A stretch of DNA of 64,000 bases, from the NCBI GenBank assembly GCA_018873245.2, contig JAEMBT020000001.1:8334220-8398219 (forward strand). Reading direction: 5' to 3'. This DNA is from Archegozetes longisetosus. Lineage: Eukaryota; Arthropoda; Arachnida; Sarcoptiformes; Trhypochthoniidae. A program made the translations under genes and the position numbers. The notes beneath the pieces were generated by a model, which saw only the letters and a program-made list of their open reading frames with translations, was not told where the DNA came from and ran no database searches. Position 1 is the first letter of the stretch. Every line of letters begins with the position of its first letter. Positions 48,094-60,749 of this stretch are shown in pieces.

Positions 48094-51000
48094 CTAAACA
48101 AAAATACATTGGACTTAAGTTTTCATAGTTTTCAGAATCCACATATTTTGAGGATAGAAATTGGTTTTAAAAATCTACCTCTATATGAGAATTGAGTAGT
48201 TTTCAAGTTTAATAAATTATAGTAAAGTATATTTCTATATATCGAAAAGCTTTTGAACATTTAGAGATTTTTATAAATTCCGAAGAAATTCATCTTATAT
48301 TTAGTGAAAGCTTTCACTTTTGCCACAAGTCTTATAAGAATATGCAGTATATAAGGATTTTGGGATTCTTGACATTCTTTAAATCCAGAAAAGCTTTAAA
48401 ATATAACTTTTTAAAGATACTGCTCTCTAAACACTTGAAAATATATGCAAATGATTTCATTTTAAATCAAAGGCGTTTTTAATATTAGTCACAATCCATT
48501 AAACTCAAAATAAAGAGGATTTAAATATAGTAATGCCTCGATATAGTGAAACTCTATAGTGAAAGCTCGTTATGGTCTATTTAAACGATTGGTTGCCAAC
48601 GGCTCACTACATCGAGTTATCACTCAACAAACTTAGGCATGAATTGATACCAAAATTAATATTGGATAAGTTCTGAAATTTTTGTTCACAATGTTTTGTA
48701 TAGAGAACATATATTAAGTAGATAACTAGTGATAAGTGGTGCTTAATGGGTACCAGAATCCGGAATAATAAGTATCAATGTCTCTCTTAAGCCATTACTG
48801 ACCACTATTAGCCTCGAGCAATAATTTTCATGTAAGCCCAAACTCCAAATATCGAGTTCCCATAGATTTTGTGAACACAAATTATTAGAGTATTTCAATT
48901 TTTCAGATTCTTCTAATCTTTCACTGGTGAAAATTCAAAATTTCAAGAATATATTCAGTAGTTTCAAACTTATTGCTGGCATTGTTTGTTGTGAATTAAG
49001 CTCGAGACCAATAATGTTAAAGTTTATCGCGCTTCAATGCGAACTTCAATCTGAAGCTGATGACTAACATGAACCCATAGGCAATGTTTCCCCTATCATT
49101 ACAGAAGAAATATTTAACCAAATGCTTAATTGAAATGATTTACCGTAAGTCTTTGGTGCAAATTATAGCCGAAAGGGTCTAACAATACATGACATTGAAA
49201 ATGAGATTCAATCCTTTTTTCGCTAACCTAATGGCTTCAGAGCACATGTTCACCGCAATAAAAGAGTAACTTATGATCACAACACGTCTTATTGAGAACA
49301 CATTTAGAGCTTTCAGAAAATACGACTCAAAATATTTAAATCTAAACCTGATTAAAGATAACTTTGGCTTTGATCCCAAATCAGATAAAATTGTTTCGCA
49401 AAAAAATCTTGACATCAATACAGACATATCTTCTCGATAGATAAAATCGTTTTACAACTTTATGTCGATTGAATAACATTTGATTACACAGTTAACAAAC
49501 GGTCATTTTTCTTAATTAAAATCCTATATATATACCTATATAGGTATATAAATCTTAATCAAATTTTTGGACTCCTGATAGCATAAAAAGTCATTAAAAG
49601 TAATGCTTAATTGAAATTTAAGGACTATTTGGGTAATGAAAGATTGAATACCTCTCGATGTGATTGTTTAGGCTCTGATTTATTTCTCTTACTCTCATTT
49701 CTCCATAAATAGTTAACGAGAGTGAACTCCAATAGGGCCGAGAATACAAATGTAGTGCAGGCTCCCATCCAAACATCAATCGCTTTGGCGTATGAAACCG
49801 GTGGTAAATTACTCTGAATTCCAGCTCCTGAAAAAATATTATCCATCAAAATTTAAAGCGTAAAACCGAGTCAATTGCTCAAAAATAATTTGTATTTATT
49901 TTTATATAATCAGAGTTACTCTTTTCTGCCAAAGTCTAAAAATATGAAAATATAGTCATCAAATATAGTGAAAACATAAGCATTACGTGTATATTTTCTG
50001 AAAGTTTTGAAGCCAAAAACAAGCCAATAGAAAATATTGTACTAATTTTCTCAAAGACTTCTCAGATGTTTAACAATTAAAGTGTCTTTTCACAGAACTT
50101 GTCTCTAATTTTCAACATTTCATTCGAGAAATGTGAAAATTCAAAAACTTGAATATTTTTGTGTATTGTCTCAACTGATTCTAGTCCTGAGCATAAGTTG
50201 CGGAGTCCAGTATTGTGAAAACTTATGAGAAATGAAGAATATCTTAAGTTACCCTTAGATGAAATGGTTAGAAGAGTAGTGACTCCGAGAGTGATTCTGG
50301 CGGGAATGGCTTCGACGTCGAGCCAGAATGACACCCAAGAGATAACCACAATTAAAATAGTGGGCAAATACGATTGAACCAAATGATAACCTAATGCTCT
50401 CTGCAGATAGAACTCAGCCTTAAGACAACTGTATTCTCCTGTAATGAAGAATCAAATAAATTATTGTGAATCAAGTTTTATGAGGCAATTCAAAGAATTA
50501 TTTTTGCTACTAACCGATATGAAAAGTCTCTTTACAAAGATTGGTACTAACATTAGTTACCAGAAATTGAGGTAATTTTAGTTTGTCGTACAACTTTACT
50601 GGAGATGAATGAGACCACTGAAGACTCAGTTCGGTTGTCGTCTTGGAAACTATGAAATCATTTACTTTTCAATAATGCTTTATATAAAATTTAAATTTAA
50701 ACAAATCTTTTAATATGGGGTTTTAAGTGTAGATATTTACGCTATTCAAACGGATAAATTTCGTTAAGATACATAATTTACAAATTATAATAACAATTTA
50801 CTGCTACTAAACACATGTTTACGTATGTGTAATGTTTGCAAACTTTCTGCGAAATAGTCAAATGAGTAGTTTTGTTAATAAAGCTAAAAATGCTTCGCTT
50901 ATTCTATTGATGTGCAATCAAATTCTAGAATTGTTGGATCCCTGATAAGACTAACTATTATAAATAACTAAAACTGATGGCTATCAGACGAATAATGATA

Positions 51001-54000
51001 TGCCTTCGCGTTCATATAGAGTAAACCTCCTCTAGTACTGCAGCACATTAAACAAATATAGGTTTATAACAGAATTTTATTGTCTATTTTGTTTGTACTA
51101 ATGAGAAATTATGATCAAATCTGGAATTAATTGCTCTATACTCTTGAGTATTATGAGTGTTTTCAGTATCGTATGCAAAGTCGCTTTGCTGAATATGACT
51201 TTAATTATGACTGAAATAATCATTAGTTAACTTTCAATGTTTTAAGCCTGAAAATTAATAAATTATGAACACTTCAATTGAAATAATTTATCTGTTTTTA
51301 TCATTAATAATAATTCTTTGGTATGTTTTGAATCCAACCTGAATATGAAGTCATTTTTCATTTCTAATCGAGTTTTAAAACTTTTTTCAAACTTTTGAAA
51401 CATTATGCTCAAAGTTGAAAATATATTGAAATTTGTGCAGTACTAATCATTTTCGAATTTTCATGAACTTAATGGAATCTGACTTTTCATAAGCTCATAA
51501 AAGTTTTTATTCAAAAAATTGATTTCATCCAATAATTAAAAGTTTTGATAGATATCTGATAATAGGAAGAAGACTTCTAAGAAGTCAAGAGTATTATGGA
51601 TGACATAAGACTTTCTTCTCGGATAATTGATAGATACATGAATAATAAAGAGTGAAGTGTTTGTTGACTTACATGATGCCAACTCTATGGCACATATTTG
51701 TGAGTCCATAGGATATCGGTATAAGTCCATCATACATGAGAAACGAAGCTTAAGCCTAAAAATAATGGCAATACGTGCGACATATTAATAGTTGAACTAT
51801 ATGTTTGTCTCAAGTTTGCTAAACTTTGCTTTTAGTAGATATGAAACGATTAAACCGTTTGCGGACAATGGGATAAGTGAATGTCTACATAGCATTGACT
51901 TACACTGTGCTACTAACACTAACTAGTGATCTGATACTTGTTTTCTTCGATCGATTACTAGAATTAACTTAATTTGCGTAATTTTTTCAATCGTGTCACA
52001 CCGTTTCTATTCGAGAGTGAATTAAATGTTCGGTTACATTTTATCTTGTATTCTCTAACACTTTCTGAAAGTATTAGGGCTTTGCTTATGTAATGCGGTA
52101 TTTTAACGTTATGTTTGAGGTCAATTTTGAATCAGTAATCGATTGTTTACAAATGTTTTTGGAAAGTAATCCAAAGGAGTGATATCTAAACTCAAATTAT
52201 TGACAAATAATCTTTAAACAAATTGTGTCCAAAATGGCTGAAGTGTTTCCGACTAAGACTCACATAAGATATTGTTTGTTGTATGAATTTCATCGGGGAT
52301 TAAATCCTACCGAAGCCGCACAACATATTCGGGACACATATGGTCGCAAAGCTCTGAGTGTGAGTCAGTGTCAGCGATGGTTTTCGCGCTTCTGAAACAA
52401 CGACGTCAGTGTCGAAGACAACCCTGAATCCGGGCGACCGGTGCAATTTTACTAACAAAAACCGCATTACATAAGCAAAACCCTAATATAAAACATTTTC
52501 TGGTTTTGATTCATAATCTATTGTTTTGTTTTTATATTTTTCATAATCAAACTTGAATTTAGTGATGTTTTAAAAATAGTACTGACATGTCTTTTTCCTA
52601 ATTTTCGTAATGATCACTTTATAGCTTAACTTCATTTTAGCAAAATTTGAATGACCAACTTCGGTGACCAAAGCAAAAATTTTGTTTCAAGACATATATA
52701 TTAGTGTTTTGAATTAGTTAAGTTTGTTTAGTTTTACTTTACGAGCACTTTACCTATAATGTTGTCTACTTCTTAATTAGTCGTGAATTTGGCAAATAAG
52801 TCAATTAATGAATAGAGTCGAGCGCATAACAAATCAACAGAAAAGTTGACAATATTTTTATTCCATTTTTGATTTATGAGAAACATATTATGAGAAACAT
52901 ATTCAGCGTTGATTAAAGAAAAAAATAACAATAGCATAAAATTACTGCATTAGAAAACATCAAATCAAGTGTTTGTCATGTTTTCACTTCATTTTTATAT
53001 TTATGCATATCATTAATGTTTAAATAAGAAGTTATGGCACAATATTTGTATTTTTGCATATTCTTCATATAAACTAAACTATCGTTTGACTCAGTATTTT
53101 GACGACAATAACTTATTCAAACATTTTCGGTATATATTTATGTTAATAATATATGGATAGCTATGAATCGCTAAAATTTCATAAATTTTGATCAGTTTTA
53201 TTACTGCTGGAAGTGATTAGTCACTTCTTTTCTACTCTCTATAAAGCTATAAACGCCTATCGATTTTGGTTGTTGTTTTGCTGAAGTGAGCACAAATATT
53301 GTCATTCAATTCTCAATTGAATTTCAACTTGAATTCAAGGCATTGATAGACAGTAATAGCTGTTGAAATTGTCACTCAAAAGCTTCAATGATAAATATTT
53401 GATTTGATTTCGTCTGATCTGTTGAACACTTCATAGAGAACACAATATATGAGCAAAAGTTTATGAATCAAATACTGAAACAACGAAAATTGTATGAATT
53501 ATGAAGCTCGAAGCAAAAGTTATGCGTAATACTGTAAACACTGACACTTCACTGTTCTTCCACTTCAATCAATCAGATACTCGAAAACTTAATTCCAAAC
53601 AATTAACGAGACTTACCTCAACATGTAGAGTATTTTACCACCAGTTTCGAGTCTAACTAAAACATTGGGAACTGTGACATATTGGAATTCAGCTGTTTTT
53701 GCATTGGCAAAAAACACTTCTGGTTTCCAAATCATTTGCACTAATTTCGGGTCATTAAGATCAAGAGCTCGGGTGATGTTTCCAGATTTGAGCCGTTCGT
53801 CATACCAGCTCTGACGCAGATATAGGTCCACTTCATAGTCCATCGATTCTGGATTTATTGAACCAATCGATCGAATAAATATCTCACACGTCACTATTGT
53901 GGGGATACCTATGCGAGTAATTCCAGAATTCATTTCTAGTATAATAATCTTTTCTTAATTAAATACTTTTTCAAAAGAAGGTCTTAAGTGTTAACCACAT

Positions 54001-56573
54001 ATAGATTTCTTTTGAGCCCTTCCAGTGTTTTTAAAACACTATCAAAGTTGTACAGTTAAAACCTTAGTGATCCTCGATAACAACATGGAAAATTCGTTGA
54101 TGTGTCAATTTCTATGTGATTCGCATAAATTTGTTAAAAAATTTGATTTAGGCTTGCTTTGATTACTAACATTAAATATTCCATAAGTTTGTCATATCCG
54201 ATGTTATGATCTGATAGAAAGTATGCCATCACAACACATAACTGCTAGTTTCTATCAATGATTGTCAAGTTTTTGTGTGTAATCCTTAGTCATGCATGAA
54301 TGTTATCACATATGGGCTAATGGTGTTCTTTAGAATCTTTAGGATAATTACCAGCAATTGATTGTATTGAGACTGGAATTCGGAATCATTTAAGGCTTGA
54401 ATCTAATGGTTATTATTCTTATTATTTACAACTAATGTTCAAAATATTCAGAATGTTGAGAATGTGCAGAATCCTTAGAATCTACAAATTATGCATAAAC
54501 TTTGAAATACCTGAAGCTTAAAATTTCAGACTGAAATATGAAAATTTTTCAATTCAATATACTTTGATTTAATTGCTTTTGATATTTCATACTTGTTTTC
54601 CATTTATCCATTAAGAGATCGTTACTACTTTCAAGAATTTTCAATTTTTTTCAATCAAGTTTCGGAAAAACTCTTTTTACCAAATACTACTTTCAATTAT
54701 TACTTATTCTACTCATATATGCCATCGTAACACATGCAATATTTTGTTTCTCTGTTTTATTCGCTTAGCTCATATTTTGTATAAATGTTTGTTTTTCCAT
54801 CTTTTGTGTCCTAAATAGATTTGCTATGATAATTTTATGTATAGGGACATGCAAAAATCTAATGTACCAACTAAATTTGATCTAGTTTCTTATTGTTTAG
54901 TTCGATTTTCATTTCAGAAATATTGTTTGTGAGTAATCATCTAAGGATTGATTTTTAAAAAATTAAAAATTCATCGTGGCAAATTTTTTTATAACTGATA
55001 TTTTATAACTTGAAAACTACAAGGTATATTTCATATTTTTCAGTTTTATTTAGTAAAGCTTAGAAAATGAATTGATATGTGTTTCAGGAATTTTTGAAAA
55101 ATTACTCATTTGAACATTGTAGTTTATTAAACATGTATGTATTCGATATAATAGAGCTAAAGCTTGGAAAATTTATAAAATTAAGAGCTTCTGGAAAAAG
55201 TAAAGTAGCTATGAAACGCCAATTAAGTAAGAATTGTCTTAGATAAAGAATAAGGAACTATATCTAATTTAGTTGGTACTTTAGATTTTTCCATGACTGT
55301 ATTACTTATCTGTAACTATTAATTGCATTATCGATATTTTTGCACCAAATATTTAGAAAAGCACAAGTTAAAACATATCTGAGCTGCATCTCAAGCACTA
55401 AAACCCAAACTATATGCCAAATGACTTCATTGATATGTTCAACATTAGTCTGTCCTCTCAGTTTTATCCTGAAATTTAGTCCAGCAGATCATTACAATAA
55501 TTGCAATGCAAGTATTCAGTTATTCTATTAGACAACACCCAAACACAGTATTATTTTTTTCATTGATTGCATAACTGATTATCATAGCTCTGAACGGATG
55601 TTAGACAACAGCTTGAAGTCTGTACTGCATAGTGAGTACTAGTATTAAGGAAAAGTTTTATGAATGAATAAACTATGACTCGTACAGATTCTTTTGGATT
55701 GCCAGCATATACTAATAATATTTCTGTTAAATTAATCCCATAAACGATGAAACAAACGCGAACAAAAGATTCGAGTAATTTCCTAGTTCACTTTAGTATT
55801 AAGTGGTTTTAATGTGGTGTCAAGTTTTTTTTTCAAACAAACTCTTTTTAATCTTATTAAAGTGGCTATTTTTTCGATTAAGATTTATGTGATTGAATAA
55901 AAGGAAAAATTGCAGTAAAACAGTTAAATTCTGGATTGAATAGGAAATCTTATGGCAGTTTTATCGAAATTAGAGATATCGTTATTACTGCTATTAGTGA
56001 TATATCTCGCGACAAAAAATCCGGAAAAAGTAAGTGTAACATTTTAAAGAAAATTACATATTAACCTGAAATTTATCACAAGAATGCATTTGATTCTAAT
56101 TATTACAACTAAAAAGAAATGACAATTTAACTCGATCTGCCTCTGCAACTATACGCTTTTCAATGCGTTCTTTCATACTTCTGTTCAACGACTCCCATAA
56201 GTCTAATCGTCTCATATTTGTTTTATTTTCGCGACCAATAGTTGAAATTTTTTTATTCTACTTTCTTGATAATATCCTTTGTTATCCTCTATAAGTGTTC
56301 AATCGGGTTGAGGTCGCAAAAATTAATTCTGAAAATATGCCATGGGTTTCATGATTTTTTTGTCGTAAGGATTACAAATATATGTTAGATATACAACAAT
56401 TAGTCAATTATTGTTACGATGGCATCGATAGTAAATACAAAATAGACAATATCTAAACATTAATTTCCAGACTCTTACCCAAATGACTGGTCGGTAGAGC
56501 TCTTCTGTCATACCCTTTGAGAAGATGGTCCAATTGGTTCAGATCACTATCACTGCTGAACTTCGATTGAGTC
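47884..56573 (-). CDS. Cys-loop ligand-gated anion channel subunit, copy B (complete to its stop codon)
   Basis: Paralogue of the copy A gene in the same orientation, about 48.1 kb to the right. Seven exons read on the minus strand: 56573-56479, 53935-53617, 51755-51673, 50649-50515, 50438-50253, 49827-49652 and 48093-47884, all with GT-AG introns and consistent phases. The 1,204 nt encode about 400 residues without the signal peptide, a normal length for the family. Cys-loop, second disulfide, M1, anion-selective M2 and M3 are almost identical to copy A. Differences cluster in the intracellular loop ([18 protein letters not shown]) and the N-terminal linker. The last exon gives the rest of the loop and M4. 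No stop or frameshift interrupts it, so both copies may be functional. Two subunits from one locus could form homomers or mixed pentamers; that is inference. Confidence 0.92.
49273..49440 (+). CDS. Copy B counterpart of the conserved 55-aa ORF (uncharacterised)
   Basis: Same length, start and stop as 1530-1697, with one amino-acid change (Phe for Leu in FRALRKY). It lies in the intron between the M3 and M4 exons on the opposite strand. Whether it is translated, part of a spliced antisense gene, or non-coding but constrained cannot be told from sequence. Confidence 0.3.
   Translation: MITTRLIENTFRAFRKYDSKYLNLNLIKDNFGFDPKSDKIVSQKNLDINTDISSR
49652..49827 (-). CDS. Channel copy B, M3 exon and start of intracellular loop
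   Basis: A 176-nt exon. M3 is unchanged from copy A. After YLWR the loop differs ([16 protein letters not shown]). It ends in phase 0 and joins the M4 exon at 48093. Confidence 0.94.
50253..50438 (-). CDS. Channel copy B, M1-M2 exon
   Basis: A 186-nt exon with no amino-acid change seen against copy A in M1 or M2. The PAR selectivity motif and the GTAACT donor are kept. Confidence 0.95.
50515..50649 (-). CDS. Channel copy B, pre-M1 exon
   Basis: A 135-nt exon with acceptor CTATGA-side TTTCATAG and donor GTTAGT. It differs from copy A by Asn to Ser in TELNLQW and Ile to Val in QFLIT. The loop-C cysteine is retained. Confidence 0.92.
51673..51755 (-). CDS. Channel copy B, Cys-loop exon
   Basis: An 83-nt exon with the same sequence and splice sites as in copy A. 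Both Cys-loop cysteines are present. Confidence 0.93.
52074..52486 (+). mobile_element. Internally deleted mariner element (413 bp) in copy B
   Basis: Same family and exactly the same length as 113-525, but inserted elsewhere in the gene and in the opposite orientation. TA target duplications lie at 52072-52073 and 52487-52488. The truncated transposase starts at ATG 52234 and shares the same TGA (52393-52395) after QCQRWFSRF, so the stop existed in the common source. Copy A lacks it near 4,940. Confidence 0.93.
53617..53935 (-). CDS. Channel copy B, ligand-binding domain exon
   Basis: Nearly identical to the copy A exon, but with its acceptor (ACTAG) three nucleotides further upstream. It therefore adds one residue: a split Glu codon followed by Met-Asn-Ser-Gly. 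Donor GTAAGT is at 53616. Confidence 0.92.
54842..55299. mobile_element. Tc1-like non-autonomous element (458 bp) in channel copy B
   Basis: Ends match in inverted orientation over about 35 bp: GGACATGCAAAAATCTAATG at the left and AGTCATGGAAAAATCTAAAG from the right, then TACCAACTAAATTnGAT in both. TA flanks at 54840-54841 and 55300-55301. Copy A lacks it (about 7430). No transposase is recognisable. Confidence 0.85.
56003..56376 (-). mobile_element. Tc1-like element remnant, second copy, inside channel copy B
   Basis: Same family as 23057-23437: CTCGCGACAAAAAATCCGG at the left and a decayed matching end (gtcgtaagg) at the right. The minus strand reads MKERIEKRIVAEADRVK, comparable to the SMPxRIxAVIxAxG C-terminus of Tc1 transposases. 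It replaces about 520 bp present in copy A. Confidence 0.7.
56479..56573 (-). CDS. Channel copy B, N-terminal extracellular exon
   Basis: Counterpart of the 8768-8862 exon. It encodes [19 protein letters not shown] and differs at the end (TSHL against KSHL). Donor GTAAGAGT is at 56478. The acceptor is placed at TTGACAG, with the same ambiguity as in copy A. Confidence 0.8.
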
Positions 56574-56986
56574 CTGTCAAGTAATGGACTTTATTTTATT
56601 ATTATTTCTTTTGATTTTGTTTTTATTCTTATTTTTGTTGTCATTCAAGAGCCCCACAAATCATATGATAGATAGTAGTCGTGCTATTGATGGAAAGTAC
56701 TACTTTTGCTTCAGTCAAAACTTACTAAAAGTTTGCTTACTTTCCATCTACATTGAGTATTTGAAAGGTTCTGCGTTTACACAATTTAGTTATGCATTCA
56801 ATAAAATATGTAAATTTCGAGTGACTATGAGTACATTGCACGTACTTTTGTACAACGCATATCAAAAAAGTTCAAAAATTATATTTCAAATAGATTTACT
56901 TGTGGAGTATTTAAAATTTGTTTAGAAACCATACTTTTCAAAAATAAAATTGCCATAAACTTTAGCATCGAATTTATTGAATATTA

Positions 56987-57304
56987 TGGGTAAATCCGGG
57001 CTAATGGGTCTAAAGGGTTCCCGATCCTCCACCTCCAAGTGTAATACATCATTGGATTCAGTTCGCCGAGCTGAACATTTTGACACTACACTTGACTACT
57101 TCCAACCCGAATCTTATCACTTCTGGCCACCGAGATCTAACCCTCTCGAAAATGGGTAAACCTGGTTTTACCAAGTTATAACCCAAGCCAAACTTGATTT
57201 AAACTAAGGTATAATAGGTTAGGTTGCTTCGCGAACCCAATGATATATCACACTTGTTAGTAGGGAGTCAGGAACCCTTTTAGACTCATTAGCCCGGATT
57301 CACC
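56987..57304. mobile_element. Foldback element, GGGTGAATCCGGGC family, copy 2, inside channel copy B
   Basis: Ends GGGTAAATCCGGGCTAATGG and, from the right, GGTGAATCCGGGCTAATGAG. TA flanks both ends and copy A shows the empty site (gaatattatattaac near 9280). It shares the atacatcattggattcagtt block with 39548-40108. Confidence 0.8.
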
Positions 57305-59427
57305 TAATACTATATTAAGATTTGACTCGTGAGTTCTTATGGAATAAACTTGACTTAAATTCTTTTCATGACATTGAATATAATTACAAACTTATTATAA
57401 ATAAGTTTTCTTGGAACAAATTGATAATCAATTTTACAATGATCTCAAAATTCTAAGCAAAATGAGTGAAATGATTGATTTTTGTTTTTCGCTTTATAGC
57501 AATTTCAGGACAATAATCACGAAACTATTATATTCTCTACTTTATTACATATTTTCTGCTATATTTGTTACTCATTGCTTTTGTGATATTATCAGTATTT
57601 AGTGCAAACATCGATGAAAACATATTAGAGGCCGGTTTTAGCCGAACTGAAAATTTGAATCGAAAGGTACATTAACTTTTGAGAGTGACATAAAATGTTT
57701 TTTAACTTGAAATAAATAGTCAACTCAATTATAATTGTGGCTAATATTCTTATGTTAACTTTGAACAGATTTTTCTTACAATATTTTTATTACATATAAG
57801 TTTTGAAGAACTAATAATAATTGAGTTAATAATAATTTAAACCACAAAAATTATGAGTAATGAATTTTTGAAATTTATGTTTAAAATATACAAAATCTTT
57901 GGTTTAATTTAAAAATTCTGTTCACGAACAGAAAATCAATAAATTTTGAGTTTTCAGATCAAGTCTGAACAATAAGAATCAATTGTTTATGAGATTGTGA
58001 TCAAAACAAATTTTTAAAAAATCTATCCTCATGAATTGTAAACTCTATTATTCAGAAGTTTGTGATTTATTCTTCAAAAATATTATTGAATTTTTTGTAT
58101 ATATGCTCAGTAATATAAATCCAATTTGAATCGAAAAATATTAAAATTAAAGATCTCGTGTTTAAGATATGATTTATTTAAATATTAATTATGTTTAGAT
58201 TAGTCATGAAAGAAATGTCGAGTCAAAGGCAGAAAAATGTACTCAAATTTTCATGTGAAGCTCTTATCAATATATTCTTATATTTGTACTGCACAATTTC
58301 TCTTTATTTCATTCATTAATTGTGAAATTTACTTTAACGCTAAATTTAACTCTAAATTAAAGCTCTTATCAATTCTATAACACATTCACAATGAAAGAGA
58401 TTTCTATAGTAGATGTCATATAATTTTAATTTATTATAAAGGAGATAGTATGATCAAGGGACTTGTTAAGGAATATTCAAAATTTTTAATTTTGTGTCAG
58501 ACTTAATGCCAGATGTGAAACTATTTATATTATTGGATGTTTGTCTAGAACTAGTGCAAATGTTTCTCATTACTCAATCTAATTGACGGAAAACACAAGT
58601 GAATAGACTCACTTATTCAGGAGTATTAAGAATGAGATGAATGTTAGTTAGGTATAGATAAGGAAATTTTCATTTTTTACTGATGACTAGAAATTGAGTT
58701 GTTTTTCTGTTGAAATCGACGATAAACGAAAAGTGATTATCATATAGATTATTATAGCCTTAGTTTAAAACTAAATGTCTACAAACTGTTCACTTTTAGT
58801 TCTGTTTTATTAGGTTTTGAAATTGAGTTTTAGACTGTTTTAGAGTGCAATTCGTTTATCAGATGTGAAATTGTGTTCTAAACTTAAACTAATTTATTCA
58901 CGAGATATCGGAATTTGTTAAATTTGACACCAATTATTTAGCTAATTTTTCTTTGTTTAGGAAACTATCAATTTTAGGCATAATAAACCTCTTTATAATG
59001 AATTAGTAAAGAATGAATTGATTCAGTACTAAAACTTGACTGTAAGGGTGTTTTTAGTATAAAAAAATATAAAAAAATATGAAAAAAACTTAGATATGTT
59101 ACGAAATAGTAATCGGATTGCTATCAGAGAAAATACAAACCTTAGATATCAATAAATTTGTCTGAAACATCTGTTTCGCTAATTATTTTTAGTTCTCTCG
59201 ACTATCATTTGTCTTAACTATGGTTTTCATATTAGTAAAAATTGTCTAATCATTACTTCAAATATGATTTAAGAAATATTTTATCAATTATTATACATTT
59301 AAACATAACTTAAACTCCAAATTTTCTATATATTAGTTTTGCTTTCAAAGTCATTGCTGGTGTTGTATTTAAACTAAGTATTAATGCAGTAGACATTCAC
59401 TTATGGTATCTATAGGGATAAATAGTA

Positions 59428-59566
59428 GCTCTAAATCAGCGATCATTCAGTGCAACGTCAATAGCAAGTTAAGACTTATTCCTATCTAGATCCCCAGATA
59501 TCGTCTGGCAGAGCGAGAACAGAACTTCATTGGACATTTTCAAGTAATTGGATCGCATGAAGAATA
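59428..59566. other. Copy B counterpart of conserved island 2
   Basis: Identical to 12041-12179 except at 59480. A GATAAATA motif lies about 30 bp before a TCAGT initiator-like motif here; copy A lacks that TATA-like motif. Confidence 0.4.
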
Positions 59567-60185
59567 GCTTTTATGAAGAATAAACAAAGATATATCTCTT
59601 TTCTTACACCCAAACTATTAATTGTGTGATAAATATCGAGAGCGAAAACAACGTTTTCATTCACAAGAATAGTTACTCCTTTAGCTTTAGGCCGAAGTCT
59701 CAAAGTTTTAGGTATGTTTTCGAGATTTTAGGTGTTCTTCAGCTCGGCTTCATTAATACCTTTGTAAACATTATTGTTTATGATTTTTCGAAATAGAACT
59801 AAACTTTTTTAATTCTAACTATAAGAAAATTTTTTAGCAATCAATCAAAATAAAAACCATTTTTTTTATTCAGAAATTGGTTTCAAATGCGATTTTCCAC
59901 TATTAAGTGATTTTTTAGACTTAGATAAATCAAATTCTAACGTCAAAAGCAAATCTAAAATGTCAGAAGAAATGTTCCAAAAAACTTTTCTTTAAATGTA
60001 ATTTTTCGTGAAGTCATTATTCTTAATAAATTACTTTTGAAAAAAGTTTACATGACTTACAATGTTCGAAAGTAGATAGTCAGTGATACAAAAAATTATT
60101 ACTGATATTATCAGAATTTATTGTGTACATCTGTTCGATAGCAAATATTCTCTTAAAATAAAATATGAACACTATTCCGGAAGTA

Positions 60186-60749
60186 CAAAGTTAGGCAGAT
60201 GTCTGTGAACAGTTTATAAATTTAAATAAATCTACTTTTAGAATTAACGCATGCGTCACATCTATATATTCATTAAATCTACGTTTTGTGTGAAAAAAAT
60301 AAACAAACTCATTTCAATTGTGATCAATAATGCCGAAAAAATGTTCTGAACCTCACACGAGAACTAGTATACGAGAACTTTACAAACGTTTAGGAAGCTA
60401 TAGAAAAGTAATAACTCAATTAAGAGCGGGTACCAGCTTCATAAGAAAGGGAAAATACCCGTGAAAAGTCCTGACTGCAGCCATTAAGCTATTTTTAGAT
60501 CGGATGTTTAAAATAAAAGTTATTTCATAAGAAATCTAAAATTGGAAATGGTTTATGAAAAGCATATCGAGATATTTGGTCAACAATAACATCCGAAGTG
60601 GTTAAACTAGTGTTCGGATCTTGAAAAAGGTGATACTGAGCTATCACTAAAGCTAACGGCCCTCACATAAAACAAACTAAAACACTAGAAACGCCAAATT
60701 AGTTTTAATTTAAATAATTAAACTGTTCACAAACATCTGCCTAGCTCTG
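60186..60749 (+). mobile_element. Tc1-like element (564 bp) with N-terminal transposase fragment
   Basis: Ends CAAAGTTAGGCAGATGTCTG and, from the right, CAGAGCTAGGCAGATGTTTG, continuing GTGAACAGTTTA. TA lies at 60184-60185 and 60750-60751. Copy A has the empty site (gaagtagttctc near 12753). The plus strand encodes the start of a Tc1-type transposase with its first helix-turn-helix (MPKKCSEPHTRTSIRELYKR, LGSYRKVITQLRAGTS) before stops. Catalytic residues are missing. Confidence 0.85.

Noticed and set aside
56584..56925. Plus-strand 113-codon ORF in copy B
   Set aside because: It begins in a T-rich tract and overlaps the antisense of the channel acceptor. The copy A equivalent is interrupted.
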